DNA from: Enterobacteriaceae bacterium 4M9
Lineage (GTDB): Bacteria > Pseudomonadota > Gammaproteobacteria > Enterobacterales > Enterobacteriaceae
DNA: 64,000 bases
Direction of reading: 5' to 3'
Assembly: GCA_010092695.1 (NCBI GenBank)
Contig: JAADJJ010000001.1
Coordinates: 2,232,001 to 2,296,000, forward strand
The notes under the pieces are model-generated. The model worked only from the letters and a program-made list of their open reading frames with translations, made no database searches and was not told the origin of the DNA. Position numbers and translations under genes: made by a program. Positions 51,867 through 60,873 of the stretch are shown here, one piece after another. Each line of letters begins with the position of its first letter. Position 1 is the stretch's first letter.

Positions 51867-52469
51867 TTACAGCCCTTCAGCCGCCAGTGCGGCTTTTACG
51901 GCCGGTCTTTCCTGCATTCGCGCCATAAATTGTGCGATGTTCTTCAGTTCACCAATATCCAGCTTCACCGCCAGCGCCCAGCGCAGCACGGTAAACAGGT
52001 AAGCATCAGCGATGGTAAAACGCAGACCCATTAGCCACTGCTTGCCATTGAGTTCGTCATCCACATAGCCCAGTTTATGTTCCAGCGTCTCACGCGCAAT
52101 CACTTTGTACTCTTCTGGCGTGTTCGGGCGAAACAGCGGCGTAAAGCCTTTATGTAACTCTGTTGCGATAAAGTTCAGCCATTCCAGCGTGTGGTAGCGC
52201 GTCAGGCTACCTGCCGGGGCCAGAAGCTGGCGGTCAGGCACCTTGTCTGCAATATACTGCACAATGGCAACGCCTTCAGTCAGCATTGTGCTGTCGTCCA
52301 GCTGTAAGGCCGGGACCTGTCCTTTCGGATTGATATCGAGATAGTTGTCGCCGCTTTCAGTGAGTTTGGTTGCCAGATCCACTTTTACCAGTGTGAAGTC
52401 GAGACCGCTTTCACGCAGAACAATATGGGGAGAGAGGGAACAGGCACCGGGCTTGTAATACAGTTTCAT
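51867..52469 (-). CDS. gstA: Glutathione S-transferase GstA (beta class)
   Basis: 200 residues (E. coli 201), starting MKLYYKPGACSLSPH; the open frame extends 31 codons upstream through the dtpA terminator, so that part is rejected. Beta-class Cys10 is present, followed by the thioredoxin-fold and alpha-helical domains. It conjugates glutathione to electrophiles, a role close to that of nemA and gloA in this window. Confidence 0.95.
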   Translation of the reverse strand: MKLYYKPGACSLSPHIVLRESGLDFTLVKVDLATKLTESGDNYLDINPKGQVPALQLDDSTMLTEGVAIVQYIADKVPDRQLLAPAGSLTRYHTLEWLNFIATELHKGFTPLFRPNTPEEYKVIARETLEHKLGYVDDELNGKQWLMGLRFTIADAYLFTVLRWALAVKLDIGELKNIAQFMARMQERPAVKAALAAEGL

Positions 52470-52522
52470 CGATAACTCCATGCTGTGACGAAAGATAACT
52501 GATGGTAGTACGCTGGCCGCCA

Positions 52523-52557
52523 AAAAAAAAGCCACCTGCGTGAGGCAGGTGGCTTTA
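52523..52557 (-). terminator. dtpA terminator
   Basis: AGCCACCTGC-GTGAG-GCAGGTGGCT, a 10-bp stem followed on the minus strand by nine T. It lies between dtpA and gstA, so the two are separate units. Confidence 0.9.
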
Positions 52558-52572
52558 TGCAAAAGCAGTGCG

Positions 52573-54072
52573 TTATGCGGTTGCTTCTTTGCCTGCAGCC
52601 GTGCTGTCGTCGTGAGTCATACGGTTGAGCATCGGGGCGGTCAGCAGCATGATGGCGGCGATAACCGCGGTCACGATACCAATCTGCATAAACACGCGGC
52701 CGTAGACTTCAAGTGACACCAGCGGGTCCGTTACATCTTCCGGCACGGCCATCAGAGCCGCCACTTTACCCGCGATAATTGCCGCACCGGCGGTGGTCAG
52801 GAACCAGCTGCCCATAATGAAGCCCATCAGACGCTGTGGTACCAGCTGTGCCACCATGGCAAGGCCAAGGCCGGAAATCATCAGCTCACCAATGCTTTGC
52901 AGCGCGTAGCTCAGAATCAGCCAGTTCACAGATACGATGCCTGCGTCAGTTGCAAACTTCGCGCCCAGCGGCAGCACCAGGAAGGCACAGGAGCACAGCA
53001 CCATACCGATGGCAAACTTATGCGGCATCGGCAGACGGTCACCCATTTTATTGTAGATAGCTGCCAGAATTGGGCTCGCGACCATAATCCAGAACGGGTT
53101 CAGCGCCTGGTACTGCTCCGGTGCAAAGGCAATACCGAGAATGGAATGCTCAACGTTGCGAATAGCAAAGAAGTTCAGCGAGGTCGGCATCTGGTTATAC
53201 AGCACAAAGAACACAATGGCCTGTAGCATCAGCACAAACGCAACAATCATCTTGCGGCGTGCGGCACCGTGCATGGCAAAGGTTTCTTTCGCAAAGAGAG
53301 CGACGATACCCAGCACGATAACGCCCAGCGCCATACGCGCGATATCCTGATGATGCAGAAGCCAGGTAGCGATAACGATAACAATCACCACGCCAACCAG
53401 CGTTGCCAGCAGTTTACCCATATTCACCGGCGCAAAGTCCGGCTTTGAGCCGTACTCTTTCACCCAGTGGCGGCAGAACATGAAGTTCACCACGGTAATC
53501 AGCATCCCGACCACGCTCAGGGCGAAGGCAACGCTCCATCCGTAGCGTGCGGCCAGCCACGGTGTGGCGAGCATGGAAAAGAACGAGCCGATGTTGATGG
53601 ACATGTAGTACATGGTAAATGCACCGTCCAGACGCGGATCGTCTTTCTCATAACAGGTAGAAAGCAGGGCTGACGGGTTGGCCTTGAACAGACCGTTACC
53701 GACGGCGATTGTCGCCATACCGATGTAAACAATGCCCGCATCGTGACCGGACCATGCCACCAGCGCATAGCCCAGTGCCAGAACAATGGCGCCGAGCAGA
53801 ATCACGCGTTTGGTGCCCAGCACTTTGTCACCGAGCCAGCCACCAACGGCTACCAGGCCATAAACCAGTGCGCTGAAGGAGGCAAAAAGCGTTACGGACT
53901 CGGCTTCGGACATGCCGAGTTGCCTGACCAGGTAGACCGCCATGATCCCCTGCAGGCCGTAAAAACCAAAGCGCTCCCATAATTCTATAGAGAAGATGAG
54001 ATAGAACGATTTCGGCTGTTTGAAAGCGTTAAGACTAACGTTTTCTGTTGGTTTGTTGTTTGCTGTCGACAC
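52573..54072 (-). CDS. dtpA: Di/tripeptide:H+ symporter DtpA (POT family)
   Basis: 499 residues (E. coli 500) from a GTG start, supported by GAGGT five bases upstream. Fourteen membrane helices. The proton-coupling ExxER-type motif is in SIELWERFGFYG (residues 29-40), and the PTR2 signature follows. It imports di- and tripeptides. In E. coli nth follows upstream; here the arn operon intervenes. Confidence 0.96.
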   Translation of the reverse strand: MSTANNKPTENVSLNAFKQPKSFYLIFSIELWERFGFYGLQGIMAVYLVRQLGMSEAESVTLFASFSALVYGLVAVGGWLGDKVLGTKRVILLGAIVLALGYALVAWSGHDAGIVYIGMATIAVGNGLFKANPSALLSTCYEKDDPRLDGAFTMYYMSINIGSFFSMLATPWLAARYGWSVAFALSVVGMLITVVNFMFCRHWVKEYGSKPDFAPVNMGKLLATLVGVVIVIVIATWLLHHQDIARMALGVIVLGIVALFAKETFAMHGAARRKMIVAFVLMLQAIVFFVLYNQMPTSLNFFAIRNVEHSILGIAFAPEQYQALNPFWIMVASPILAAIYNKMGDRLPMPHKFAIGMVLCSCAFLVLPLGAKFATDAGIVSVNWLILSYALQSIGELMISGLGLAMVAQLVPQRLMGFIMGSWFLTTAGAAIIAGKVAALMAVPEDVTDPLVSLEVYGRVFMQIGIVTAVIAAIMLLTAPMLNRMTHDDSTAAGKEATA

Positions 54073-54628
54073 ATATACCTCTTATTTTGCATCCCATTTG
54101 AATGGGGATCACGTCGCGCGACCTGCCGGTAAGCGCTACTTATAATTATGTATGGAAGGGGGAAACGGCGGGTAATGTTCCCTATCCTGACAGAATCAGC
54201 AAGGGCTTTGACATATTTGGTTACATTTGAGTGACGTGGAATAATCGACACTTAAGTGAAATGTTATCCAGTGTTAAATTTTATCAAATGCACTCTGGTC
54301 GAATTTTTATCTGTAACAGTGGTGTTTATGGAGGTTGGTGGGTATATGTTCTGCTGAAATGATAATTCTCTGGTTGATAAGCCCAGCCATTGATCAAAAA
54401 GTGGTGTGATGTATCAGTGACAGCCCGTTAACACCAGTAATGGCAAAGGGTTAGCGGGTATTCGTCAGGTGAAGTTTAACAATATGTTACGATAGTGATC
54501 CAGCTCGCAGAACGATAGAAAATTCCTGCCATTAAAAAACAATCTACCACTTATGGTGGTTTTATGACGTCAGTGAGCGATGTTCCGCCGGGTGTAACTG
54601 GATGAATAATCTGAAACAGTAGTGACGC
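54073..54628. other. AT-rich interval between dtpA and arnF
   Basis: No gene is seen. It must hold the dtpA promoter (right to left). A palindrome CACTTAAGTG lies at 54249-54258. Beyond arnF, ACCAC-TTAT-GTGGT-like pairing (about 54544-54565) with a T-run further along the minus strand could end arn transcription, but the stem is weak. Confidence 0.5.
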
Positions 54629-55024
54629 TTACGAATTGTCACGACCGGTACGGGACTGAGGCAGAAAAATCAGCAATACCCCGCAAACTATCGTTACCAC
54701 GCCTGCGAGCGCCTGCCAGCGAAATGGTTCATTCCAGCCCGGCAGGAAGACAGCCGCCGCCCAGACCAGCACATAGCTCAGGCTCAACAGGGCGCAGGCA
54801 CGGGAGAGTGCCAGACGGTGCAGGGCAAAGAACCAGCATACCATTGACGCAAGGTAGCCCAGCAGCCCCAGCAACAGGGCAAGGGTTCCTGCTTTGCCAT
54901 GCAGCAAATGCTCAATCAGTGCGACAGGTTCGGTGACTGAGGGCAGCGTCACCATCGCATGGCGCAGGGTTAGCTGCGCCATGCTGACCAGCAAAACGCT
55001 GAACAGCGCCTGAATAAATCCCAT
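54629..55024 (-). CDS. arnF: Undecaprenyl-P-L-Ara4N flippase subunit ArnF
   Basis: 131 residues (E. coli 128) from an ATG overlapping the arnE stop by one base. Four membrane helices, small-multidrug-resistance/EamA-like. With ArnE it moves undecaprenyl-phosphate-L-Ara4N to the periplasmic face of the inner membrane. Last gene of the arn operon. Confidence 0.93.
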   Translation of the reverse strand: MGFIQALFSVLLVSMAQLTLRHAMVTLPSVTEPVALIEHLLHGKAGTLALLLGLLGYLASMVCWFFALHRLALSRACALLSLSYVLVWAAAVFLPGWNEPFRWQALAGVVTIVCGVLLIFLPQSRTGRDNS

Positions 55025-55362
55025 TACATACTGCTCCCAAGAATGGCGATGCCGGCCATAATCAGCCCCACACCGCACCAGTGACGCACGCTCACCGGCT
55101 CCTGCCAGATAAAACGTGCGCCAAGAGTGACCCAAACAAAATTCAGGCTAAGCATGGGGTAGGCAATCCCTACCGGCAGGCGCTGTAGCACCATCAGCCA
55201 CAGCAGCATGGCGAAACCGAGCAGGGCAAGCGCCAGACCGAGCCATAGCGCCCGGTGTCGCCCACGCCGCCCGACAGGGGCGGGATGGGTGGCTTGCTTC
55301 TGACAAAGCTGGCCGAGGCTGCTGAGCAGGCTTGCCAGGAAAAGGCACAGACCTGCCATCAT
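55024..55362 (-). CDS. arnE: Undecaprenyl-P-L-Ara4N flippase subunit ArnE
   Basis: 112 residues, four predicted membrane helices, with the AYPMLSLNFVWVTLGARFIWQEP segment (cited over 20 residues in two parts: AYPMLSLNFVW, VTLGARFIWQEP) typical of ArnE. It works with ArnF. It overlaps arnT by four bases upstream. Confidence 0.93.
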   Translation of the reverse strand: MMAGLCLFLASLLSSLGQLCQKQATHPAPVGRRGRHRALWLGLALALLGFAMLLWLMVLQRLPVGIAYPMLSLNFVWVTLGARFIWQEPVSVRHWCGVGLIMAGIAILGSSM

Positions 55363-57017
55363 TGCGGCAGATACTCTATAACCGCCATACGGTCAATAAT
55401 CTTCACCGCACTGGGTTCCGGTATCGGCAAGTCGTTAATGGAACCTTCATGGTTAAGCCGTATCACCAGACTGACAGGGCCTTGCTGACGGTGTTCTGCC
55501 AGCCAGTAGCTGAAGTCTTGCCAGGAGACAAAACGCTCTTGTGCATCCGGGTAATTCAGCCCGTATCTCAGTTCACCTTTCTGACCAAGCAGGGTAATGT
55601 CGCTGCGCTTCAGCTCCCAGGCAAGCCCGGCGGCGATGCCGACGTTGTTAGACAGTATGTAGCGGCTTTCGGTAAGCTCCGCTCTGGCGCTGTCTATCAG
55701 TTGCTGGGGCTGCTTGCTGTCAATCACCTTTTGCGGGATGGCAAGACCAACCAGCAGCGCGAGTATCAGCGGGCAGCCGGCCGCCAGCGTCCATTGTCTG
55801 GCAGGATTTCTCAGTGACATCCAACCCACCAGCGCCCAGCCACCAAATGCCAGCATGGCAAGCAGCACTTTCAGGGATTCTGCTTCGCCCCACACCGGTT
55901 CTTTCAGCGGTCCCCAGGGGGAGACGACGACCGCGGCAATGACACCCACCAGCCCGAAAGCGACGTTAATCACGCCGTTTATGCGCAGTGCCTGCGCGCC
56001 GCGCTGTGCAGCATCCAGCCCGTAGCGCGCCATTAACAGCGCTAACGGGGCAAAACAGGGCAGGATATAGGTCGGTAGTTTGCCTTTTGCGATGCTGAAA
56101 AAAAGCAGTGGCATTACCGCCCAGCCAAGCAGGTAGAACGCGTGGCCGTCACCGTCGCGCCCGCGCCAGCCGCGCAGTAGTGCACCGGGCAGAAGCGCCA
56201 GCCAGGGCAGACTGCCAGCAAGCAGGAACGGCAGGTAATACCAGAACGGTGCGATGTGCTGAGCATCGCTTTGTGCAAAGCGTTGAATGTGCTCAACCCA
56301 GAAGAAATAGTTCCAGAAGTCTGGCTCACGTGCGGCAATGGCCAGTCCCCAGGGCAGAATAGTGAGCGTACAAACCAGTACGGCGAGCCAGCCCCAGGTC
56401 AGTACTTCGCGCCAGCGTTTATGCACAATCACCCACGGCAGCACGCTGATGACCGGCACGGCCAGCGCCAGAAAGCCTTTTGTCATTACACCCATGCCGC
56501 AGGCAAGACCCAGCACAACCCAGCCACCGGCTTTGCCTGCACGGGAATTTGCCTGAACTGCGGCCCAGAACGCACACATACCCAGCGTTAACCACAGCGT
56601 AATCATCGGGTCCAGCACGGCGTAAGTGCCAATTCCGTAGACCAGAAATGCCGTCAGATAGATGACGCCTGCCAGGACTGCGGTGCGTTTGTCGCGCCAG
56701 ATTCGCCACGCAAGCCAGGCAACCAACAGCGCACTGAGCGTGGTTGAGAAGACAGACCCGAAGCGCACAGAGAAATTGTTGTGGCCAAACAACCACTGAC
56801 CGATGCTGTTAATCCAGTATCCCGCAACCGGCTTTTCGAAATAACGCAGTTCCAGAAAATGCGGCACAATCCAGTCACCGGAAGTCAGCATCTCATAGCT
56901 TATTTGCGCATAGCGGGTTTCATCGGGCTGCCACAGCAGACGAAAGGGCAGAGGAATCAGGTAGTAGAGAGCAAAAAGCGCGACTAGCGCGACGCCGTAA
57001 CGAAGAGGTTTCATCAC
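55359..57017 (-). CDS. arnT: Lipid A L-Ara4N transferase ArnT
   Basis: 552 residues (E. coli 550), GT83 family. About a dozen membrane helices fill the first 420 residues, followed by a periplasmic C-terminal domain. The first periplasmic loop holds the DETRYAQISYEM motif with the catalytic acidic residue, and FEKPVAGYWINS is conserved. It transfers L-Ara4N to lipid A phosphates on the periplasmic side, giving polymyxin resistance. Confidence 0.96.
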   Translation of the reverse strand: MMKPLRYGVALVALFALYYLIPLPFRLLWQPDETRYAQISYEMLTSGDWIVPHFLELRYFEKPVAGYWINSIGQWLFGHNNFSVRFGSVFSTTLSALLVAWLAWRIWRDKRTAVLAGVIYLTAFLVYGIGTYAVLDPMITLWLTLGMCAFWAAVQANSRAGKAGGWVVLGLACGMGVMTKGFLALAVPVISVLPWVIVHKRWREVLTWGWLAVLVCTLTILPWGLAIAAREPDFWNYFFWVEHIQRFAQSDAQHIAPFWYYLPFLLAGSLPWLALLPGALLRGWRGRDGDGHAFYLLGWAVMPLLFFSIAKGKLPTYILPCFAPLALLMARYGLDAAQRGAQALRINGVINVAFGLVGVIAAVVVSPWGPLKEPVWGEAESLKVLLAMLAFGGWALVGWMSLRNPARQWTLAAGCPLILALLVGLAIPQKVIDSKQPQQLIDSARAELTESRYILSNNVGIAAGLAWELKRSDITLLGQKGELRYGLNYPDAQERFVSWQDFSYWLAEHRQQGPVSLVIRLNHEGSINDLPIPEPSAVKIIDRMAVIEYLPQ

Positions 57018-57913
57018 ATGGAGTCCTGCAATTGTTCACAACCCAGCCAGCCTTCACGCCCGGCTATCTCACCGCGTACCACCTGACCCTCAGGCAAGGT
57101 GCTGAGATCATCGGGCAGCAGTTCGCTGAGCGGGCAAAAGACAATGTCCTGCTGTGCTGCCAGCGTAAGCAATTCAGAAAACTGCGAAGCAAAGGCGATG
57201 CCTTCCACTTCGGCATGAATGGTATACACCGGCACGCCGCTATCCTGGTGGATGCGCTCTAGCAGGTAACGGTTAAAATCACTGCTACTGACGGTACTTC
57301 CGACGACTTCATCCCAGGTAGGAAGCGTTACCGGGATTTGCACGGTCGCATGGTGTCCGTCTGCAAACCGAGGACGAAACGGGCGCGTGCCACGACAGTC
57401 GCTGTTGTAGCGAAAGTTGAATGGCTCTTTGGCCGCAACGGTATGCGCGTCGGCACGCCAGCCTGCGACCGCCGAACAACTTACCGCCGCCCCCGTAATG
57501 GACTCCAGCGCCCGCAGGCCGCGTTCGACCTCCTGAGTCTGGCGCACCTCACTCCAGCGACCGGCATTGCGCTGCCAGCCATGGTGATCCCAGGCATGCA
57601 GCCCAACCTCATGCTGAGCTGCCGCCGCGCGGATAACGTCGGCATGCCCTGCACCGATATTACGCCCCGGCCAGGCGGTGCCTGCCAGCAGGATATCCCA
57701 GCCATAAAGTGATGCTGCGCGTGAGCGCAGCATTTTCCACAAAAACTTCGGTTTTATCAGGCGCCACAGATGGCGCCCCATATTATCCGGCCCGACGCTG
57801 AAGAAGAAACTTGCCCGCACATCGTGCTGAGCCAGTATCTCCAGCAGCCGGGGAACACCATCGCGCGTGCCGCGATAGGTGTCTACGTCAATACGTAATC
57901 CCACTTTCCTCAT
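57014..57913 (-). CDS. arnD: ArnD deformylase
   Basis: 299 residues, NodB/polysaccharide deacetylase fold. The metal-binding acid and histidines are in RIDVDTYRGT and HAWDHHGWQ. It removes the formyl group from undecaprenyl-P-L-Ara4FN, which makes the pathway irreversible. It overlaps both neighbours by four bases. Confidence 0.95.
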   Translation of the reverse strand: MRKVGLRIDVDTYRGTRDGVPRLLEILAQHDVRASFFFSVGPDNMGRHLWRLIKPKFLWKMLRSRAASLYGWDILLAGTAWPGRNIGAGHADVIRAAAAQHEVGLHAWDHHGWQRNAGRWSEVRQTQEVERGLRALESITGAAVSCSAVAGWRADAHTVAAKEPFNFRYNSDCRGTRPFRPRFADGHHATVQIPVTLPTWDEVVGSTVSSSDFNRYLLERIHQDSGVPVYTIHAEVEGIAFASQFSELLTLAAQQDIVFCPLSELLPDDLSTLPEGQVVRGEIAGREGWLGCEQLQDSM

Positions 57914-59892
57914 GAAGGTTTATCCGTTAGTTCCACCGTGCGCAGGAAGAAATCCAGTGTTTCGTCAACGGTCTGCTGCATGGCAATCGTCGGCTCCCAG
58001 TCAAGGCAGCGTTTAGCATTGTGGATGCTCGGCTTGCGGTGCTCCACATCCTGATAGCCTTTACCGTAATAGTCGCTGCTTTCCACTTCGCGAAAACCAG
58101 CAAACGGTGGGAAGCGGTCACGCAGCGGGTGGCGTTCAAAGCTTTCCAGCAGCATCTGCGCCAGCGCTTTAATGCTCGCTTCGTTGTTCGGGTTACCGAT
58201 ATTAATAATTTGTCCGTCGCAGCGCTCGCCTTTGTTTTCAATAATGCGAAACAGTGCTTCGATGCCGTCGCTGATATCAGTAAAGCAGCGCTTCTGCTGG
58301 CCACCTTCAATGAGCTTAATGGGGGAGCCTTCCACCAGATTGAGGATAAGCTGCGTGATGGCGCGCGAGCTGCCGATGCGTGCAGCGTTCAGGCTATCCA
58401 GGCGCGGTCCCATCCAGTTGAACGGGCGAAACAGCGTAAAGCGCAGCCCTTCTTTGTCGCCATAGGCCCAGATAACGCGGTCCAGCAGCTGCTTGGACAC
58501 GGAATAAATCCAGCGCTGTTTGTTAATTGGGCCAACCACGAGATTAGAGCTGTCTTCGTTGAAGTCTTTGTCGGTGCACATGCCATACACCTCAGACGTG
58601 GAAGGGAAGATGATGCGTTTGCGGTACTTCACGCAGTTGCGGATGATTTTAAGGTTCTCTTCAAAATCAAGCTCGAAGACGCGCAGCGGGTTACGGGTAT
58701 ATTCAATTGGCGTGGCAATCGCCACCAGCGGCAGCACCACGTCACATTTCTTGATGTGATATTCAATCCACTCGGAGTGGATGCTGATATCGCCTTCAAC
58801 AAAGTGAAAACGCGGGCAGTCGAGGAAGCGGGTGATGGCGTCAGTGCCGATGTCCAGTCCGTAGATTTCGTAATTATCATCCTGAAGCAGGCGTTCGGTG
58901 AGATGGTTACCGATAAAACCGTTAACGCCCAGGATAAGCACGCGCGTGCGACGTTTAATGGCTACCACCGGCGCGTTGCCGAGCAGGGCAGCAGGTACCA
59001 GCCCCAGCGCATGAGCAAGCTGGGTGCCCTGCATATAAACGCCACGTTCGGTCTGGCCAGTGCGAATTTCCAGTGCGCCCTCGCCGCAGGCAACGATAAA
59101 TGGCGAAACGGATAACACCGTGCCTGGCTTTGCGCCCTGTGCATCAGCATGCAGGCGTGATGTCCAGACGATGAATTTAGTCGCCCCTGCGTAGCTGAAG
59201 GCGCCAGGCCACGGGTCAGACACCGCGCGCACCAGGTTGTGCAGTTCGCGTGCCGGGCGCGACCAGTCAAGGCGGCCATCTTCCGGCGTACGTCTTCCAA
59301 CATACGTAGCTTCGCTTTCATTCTGCGCCCGGCCTTGTACATTGCCTTCGCGAATGGCAGGCAGAATGGCGCTCAGCATCTCCTTAGAAGACTCGCACAG
59401 CTTGCGGTGCAGCGTGAGTGCGGCATCGTTATCGTCAATCGCGACGCTTTGCTGTGCCACGATGTCACCTGCATCGGCGCGTGCGACCATGCGGTGCAGC
59501 GTAACACCGGTTTCGGTCTCGCCGTTGACTAGCACCCAGTTGAGCGGCGCACGGCCGCGGTATTTTGGCAGTAAAGAGCCGTGCAGGTTATAGGCACCGT
59601 GCTGTGCGGCGTTGAGAATATCTGCACACAGCAGGTTGCGATAGTAAAAGGAGAAAATCACGTCCGGATTGATAGCGCGGATACGCTCAATCCACAGCGG
59701 ATGATTCACATTGTCCGGTGCGTAAACCGGAATACCTTGCTCTGCTGCAATACGTGAGACAGAACCAAAAAAAGGCGTTTCGTTAACGCTGTCGGCGTGG
59801 GTGAAGATGGCGGCGATTTCGTAACCGGCTTCCAGTAGCGCAGTAATCCCCGTACAGCCCATATCGTGATAGGCAAAGACAACAGCTTTCAT
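57910..59892 (-). CDS. arnA: ArnA, bifunctional UDP-L-Ara4N formyltransferase / UDP-GlcA decarboxylase
   Basis: 660 residues, the E. coli length. N-terminal formyltransferase (1-304) with NLHGSLLPKYRGRAP holding the catalytic Asn and His. C-terminal SDR decarboxylase (about 315-660) with GVNGFIGNHL for NAD+, STSEVYG and the YSVSKQLL catalytic Tyr-Lys pair. It makes UDP-Ara4O and then formylates UDP-Ara4N. The start overlaps the arnC stop (TAATG). Confidence 0.97.
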   Translation of the reverse strand: MKAVVFAYHDMGCTGITALLEAGYEIAAIFTHADSVNETPFFGSVSRIAAEQGIPVYAPDNVNHPLWIERIRAINPDVIFSFYYRNLLCADILNAAQHGAYNLHGSLLPKYRGRAPLNWVLVNGETETGVTLHRMVARADAGDIVAQQSVAIDDNDAALTLHRKLCESSKEMLSAILPAIREGNVQGRAQNESEATYVGRRTPEDGRLDWSRPARELHNLVRAVSDPWPGAFSYAGATKFIVWTSRLHADAQGAKPGTVLSVSPFIVACGEGALEIRTGQTERGVYMQGTQLAHALGLVPAALLGNAPVVAIKRRTRVLILGVNGFIGNHLTERLLQDDNYEIYGLDIGTDAITRFLDCPRFHFVEGDISIHSEWIEYHIKKCDVVLPLVAIATPIEYTRNPLRVFELDFEENLKIIRNCVKYRKRIIFPSTSEVYGMCTDKDFNEDSSNLVVGPINKQRWIYSVSKQLLDRVIWAYGDKEGLRFTLFRPFNWMGPRLDSLNAARIGSSRAITQLILNLVEGSPIKLIEGGQQKRCFTDISDGIEALFRIIENKGERCDGQIINIGNPNNEASIKALAQMLLESFERHPLRDRFPPFAGFREVESSDYYGKGYQDVEHRKPSIHNAKRCLDWEPTIAMQQTVDETLDFFLRTVELTDKPS

Positions 59893-60872
59893 TAACGATG
59901 TTCCTCATGAGTGGTCGCGTTATCCTGGCGAACAACGCGTTGAACGAAATAGCGGGGACGGGCGCGGACGTCGTTATAGATACGACCAATATATTCACCC
60001 AGCAGACCCATACCGATAAACTGGGCGCCAATAAACATGAACAGCACAGCAAAAAGCATAAACACGCCCTCTGCTGCCCACTGCGGACCTAATGCCAGGC
60101 GCAGAACCACCAGCACCACGGAAAAGGCAAAGCCCAGTAAGGCAATCACACTGCCGAAGACACTCAGCAGGCGCAGCGGCGTGGTGGTCAGGCAGGTCAC
60201 CAGGTCGTACATCAGGTTAATCAGGCGCATAAAGCTGTATTTCGAATCACCAAACTCGCGCTCGGCGTGCATCACCGGAATTTCTGTAGCGCGGCGTGCG
60301 AAGGTGTTGGCGAGAATCGGGATAAAGGTGCTGCGCTCGTGACAGTTGAGCATGGCATCAACGATGTGACGACGGTAGGCGCGCAGCATACAGCCGTAAT
60401 CGCCCATGGCCTTGCCGGTAGTGCGCTGAATGAGCTTGTTTATGGTGCGTGAGGCGAGTTTGCGAAACAGGCTGTCCTGACGGTTCTGGCGCACAGTGCC
60501 GACCACGTCATAACCTTCATCTGCGGTGCTCACCAGGCGTGGGATCTCTTCCGGTGGGTTCTGTAAGTCGGCATCCAGCGTAATGATGAGGTCGCCGGTG
60601 ACGTGGCTGAAGCCAGCCATAATGGCGGAGTGCTGACCGTAGTTGCGGTTAAGCAGCACAGCAACGATGTGGCTGCCTGGAGCCTGAGCCGCTTCACACA
60701 GCAGTTGGGCTGAGTTGTCGCTGCTGCCGTCATCCACAAGCAGAATTTCATAGTCGCGCCCGGTGCTGGCGCAGGCCGCATCTGTGCGGCGTATCAACTC
60801 TGGCAGGCTTTCCTGCTCGTTGTACACCGGGATAACTACCGACACTTTGGCAACGGGAGGTGTCGTAAACAT
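59892..60872 (-). CDS. arnC: ArnC undecaprenyl-phosphate L-Ara4FN transferase
   Basis: 326 residues (E. coli 322) from the ATG at 60872, behind AGGA and directly after arnB; a longer frame starting inside arnB is rejected. GT2 domain: VSVVIPVYNEQESLPELI, LLVDDGSSDNS, TLDADLQNPPEEIP. Two C-terminal membrane helices (about 235-260 and 270-295). It attaches L-Ara4FN to undecaprenyl phosphate on the cytoplasmic face. Confidence 0.95.
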   Translation of the reverse strand: MFTTPPVAKVSVVIPVYNEQESLPELIRRTDAACASTGRDYEILLVDDGSSDNSAQLLCEAAQAPGSHIVAVLLNRNYGQHSAIMAGFSHVTGDLIITLDADLQNPPEEIPRLVSTADEGYDVVGTVRQNRQDSLFRKLASRTINKLIQRTTGKAMGDYGCMLRAYRRHIVDAMLNCHERSTFIPILANTFARRATEIPVMHAEREFGDSKYSFMRLINLMYDLVTCLTTTPLRLLSVFGSVIALLGFAFSVVLVVLRLALGPQWAAEGVFMLFAVLFMFIGAQFIGMGLLGEYIGRIYNDVRARPRYFVQRVVRQDNATTHEEHR

Positions 60873-60873
60873 A

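Noticed and set aside
58021..59115. A 364-codon plus-strand frame opposite arnA
   Set aside because: Antisense shadow of arnA, whose two catalytic domains are intact on the minus strand.
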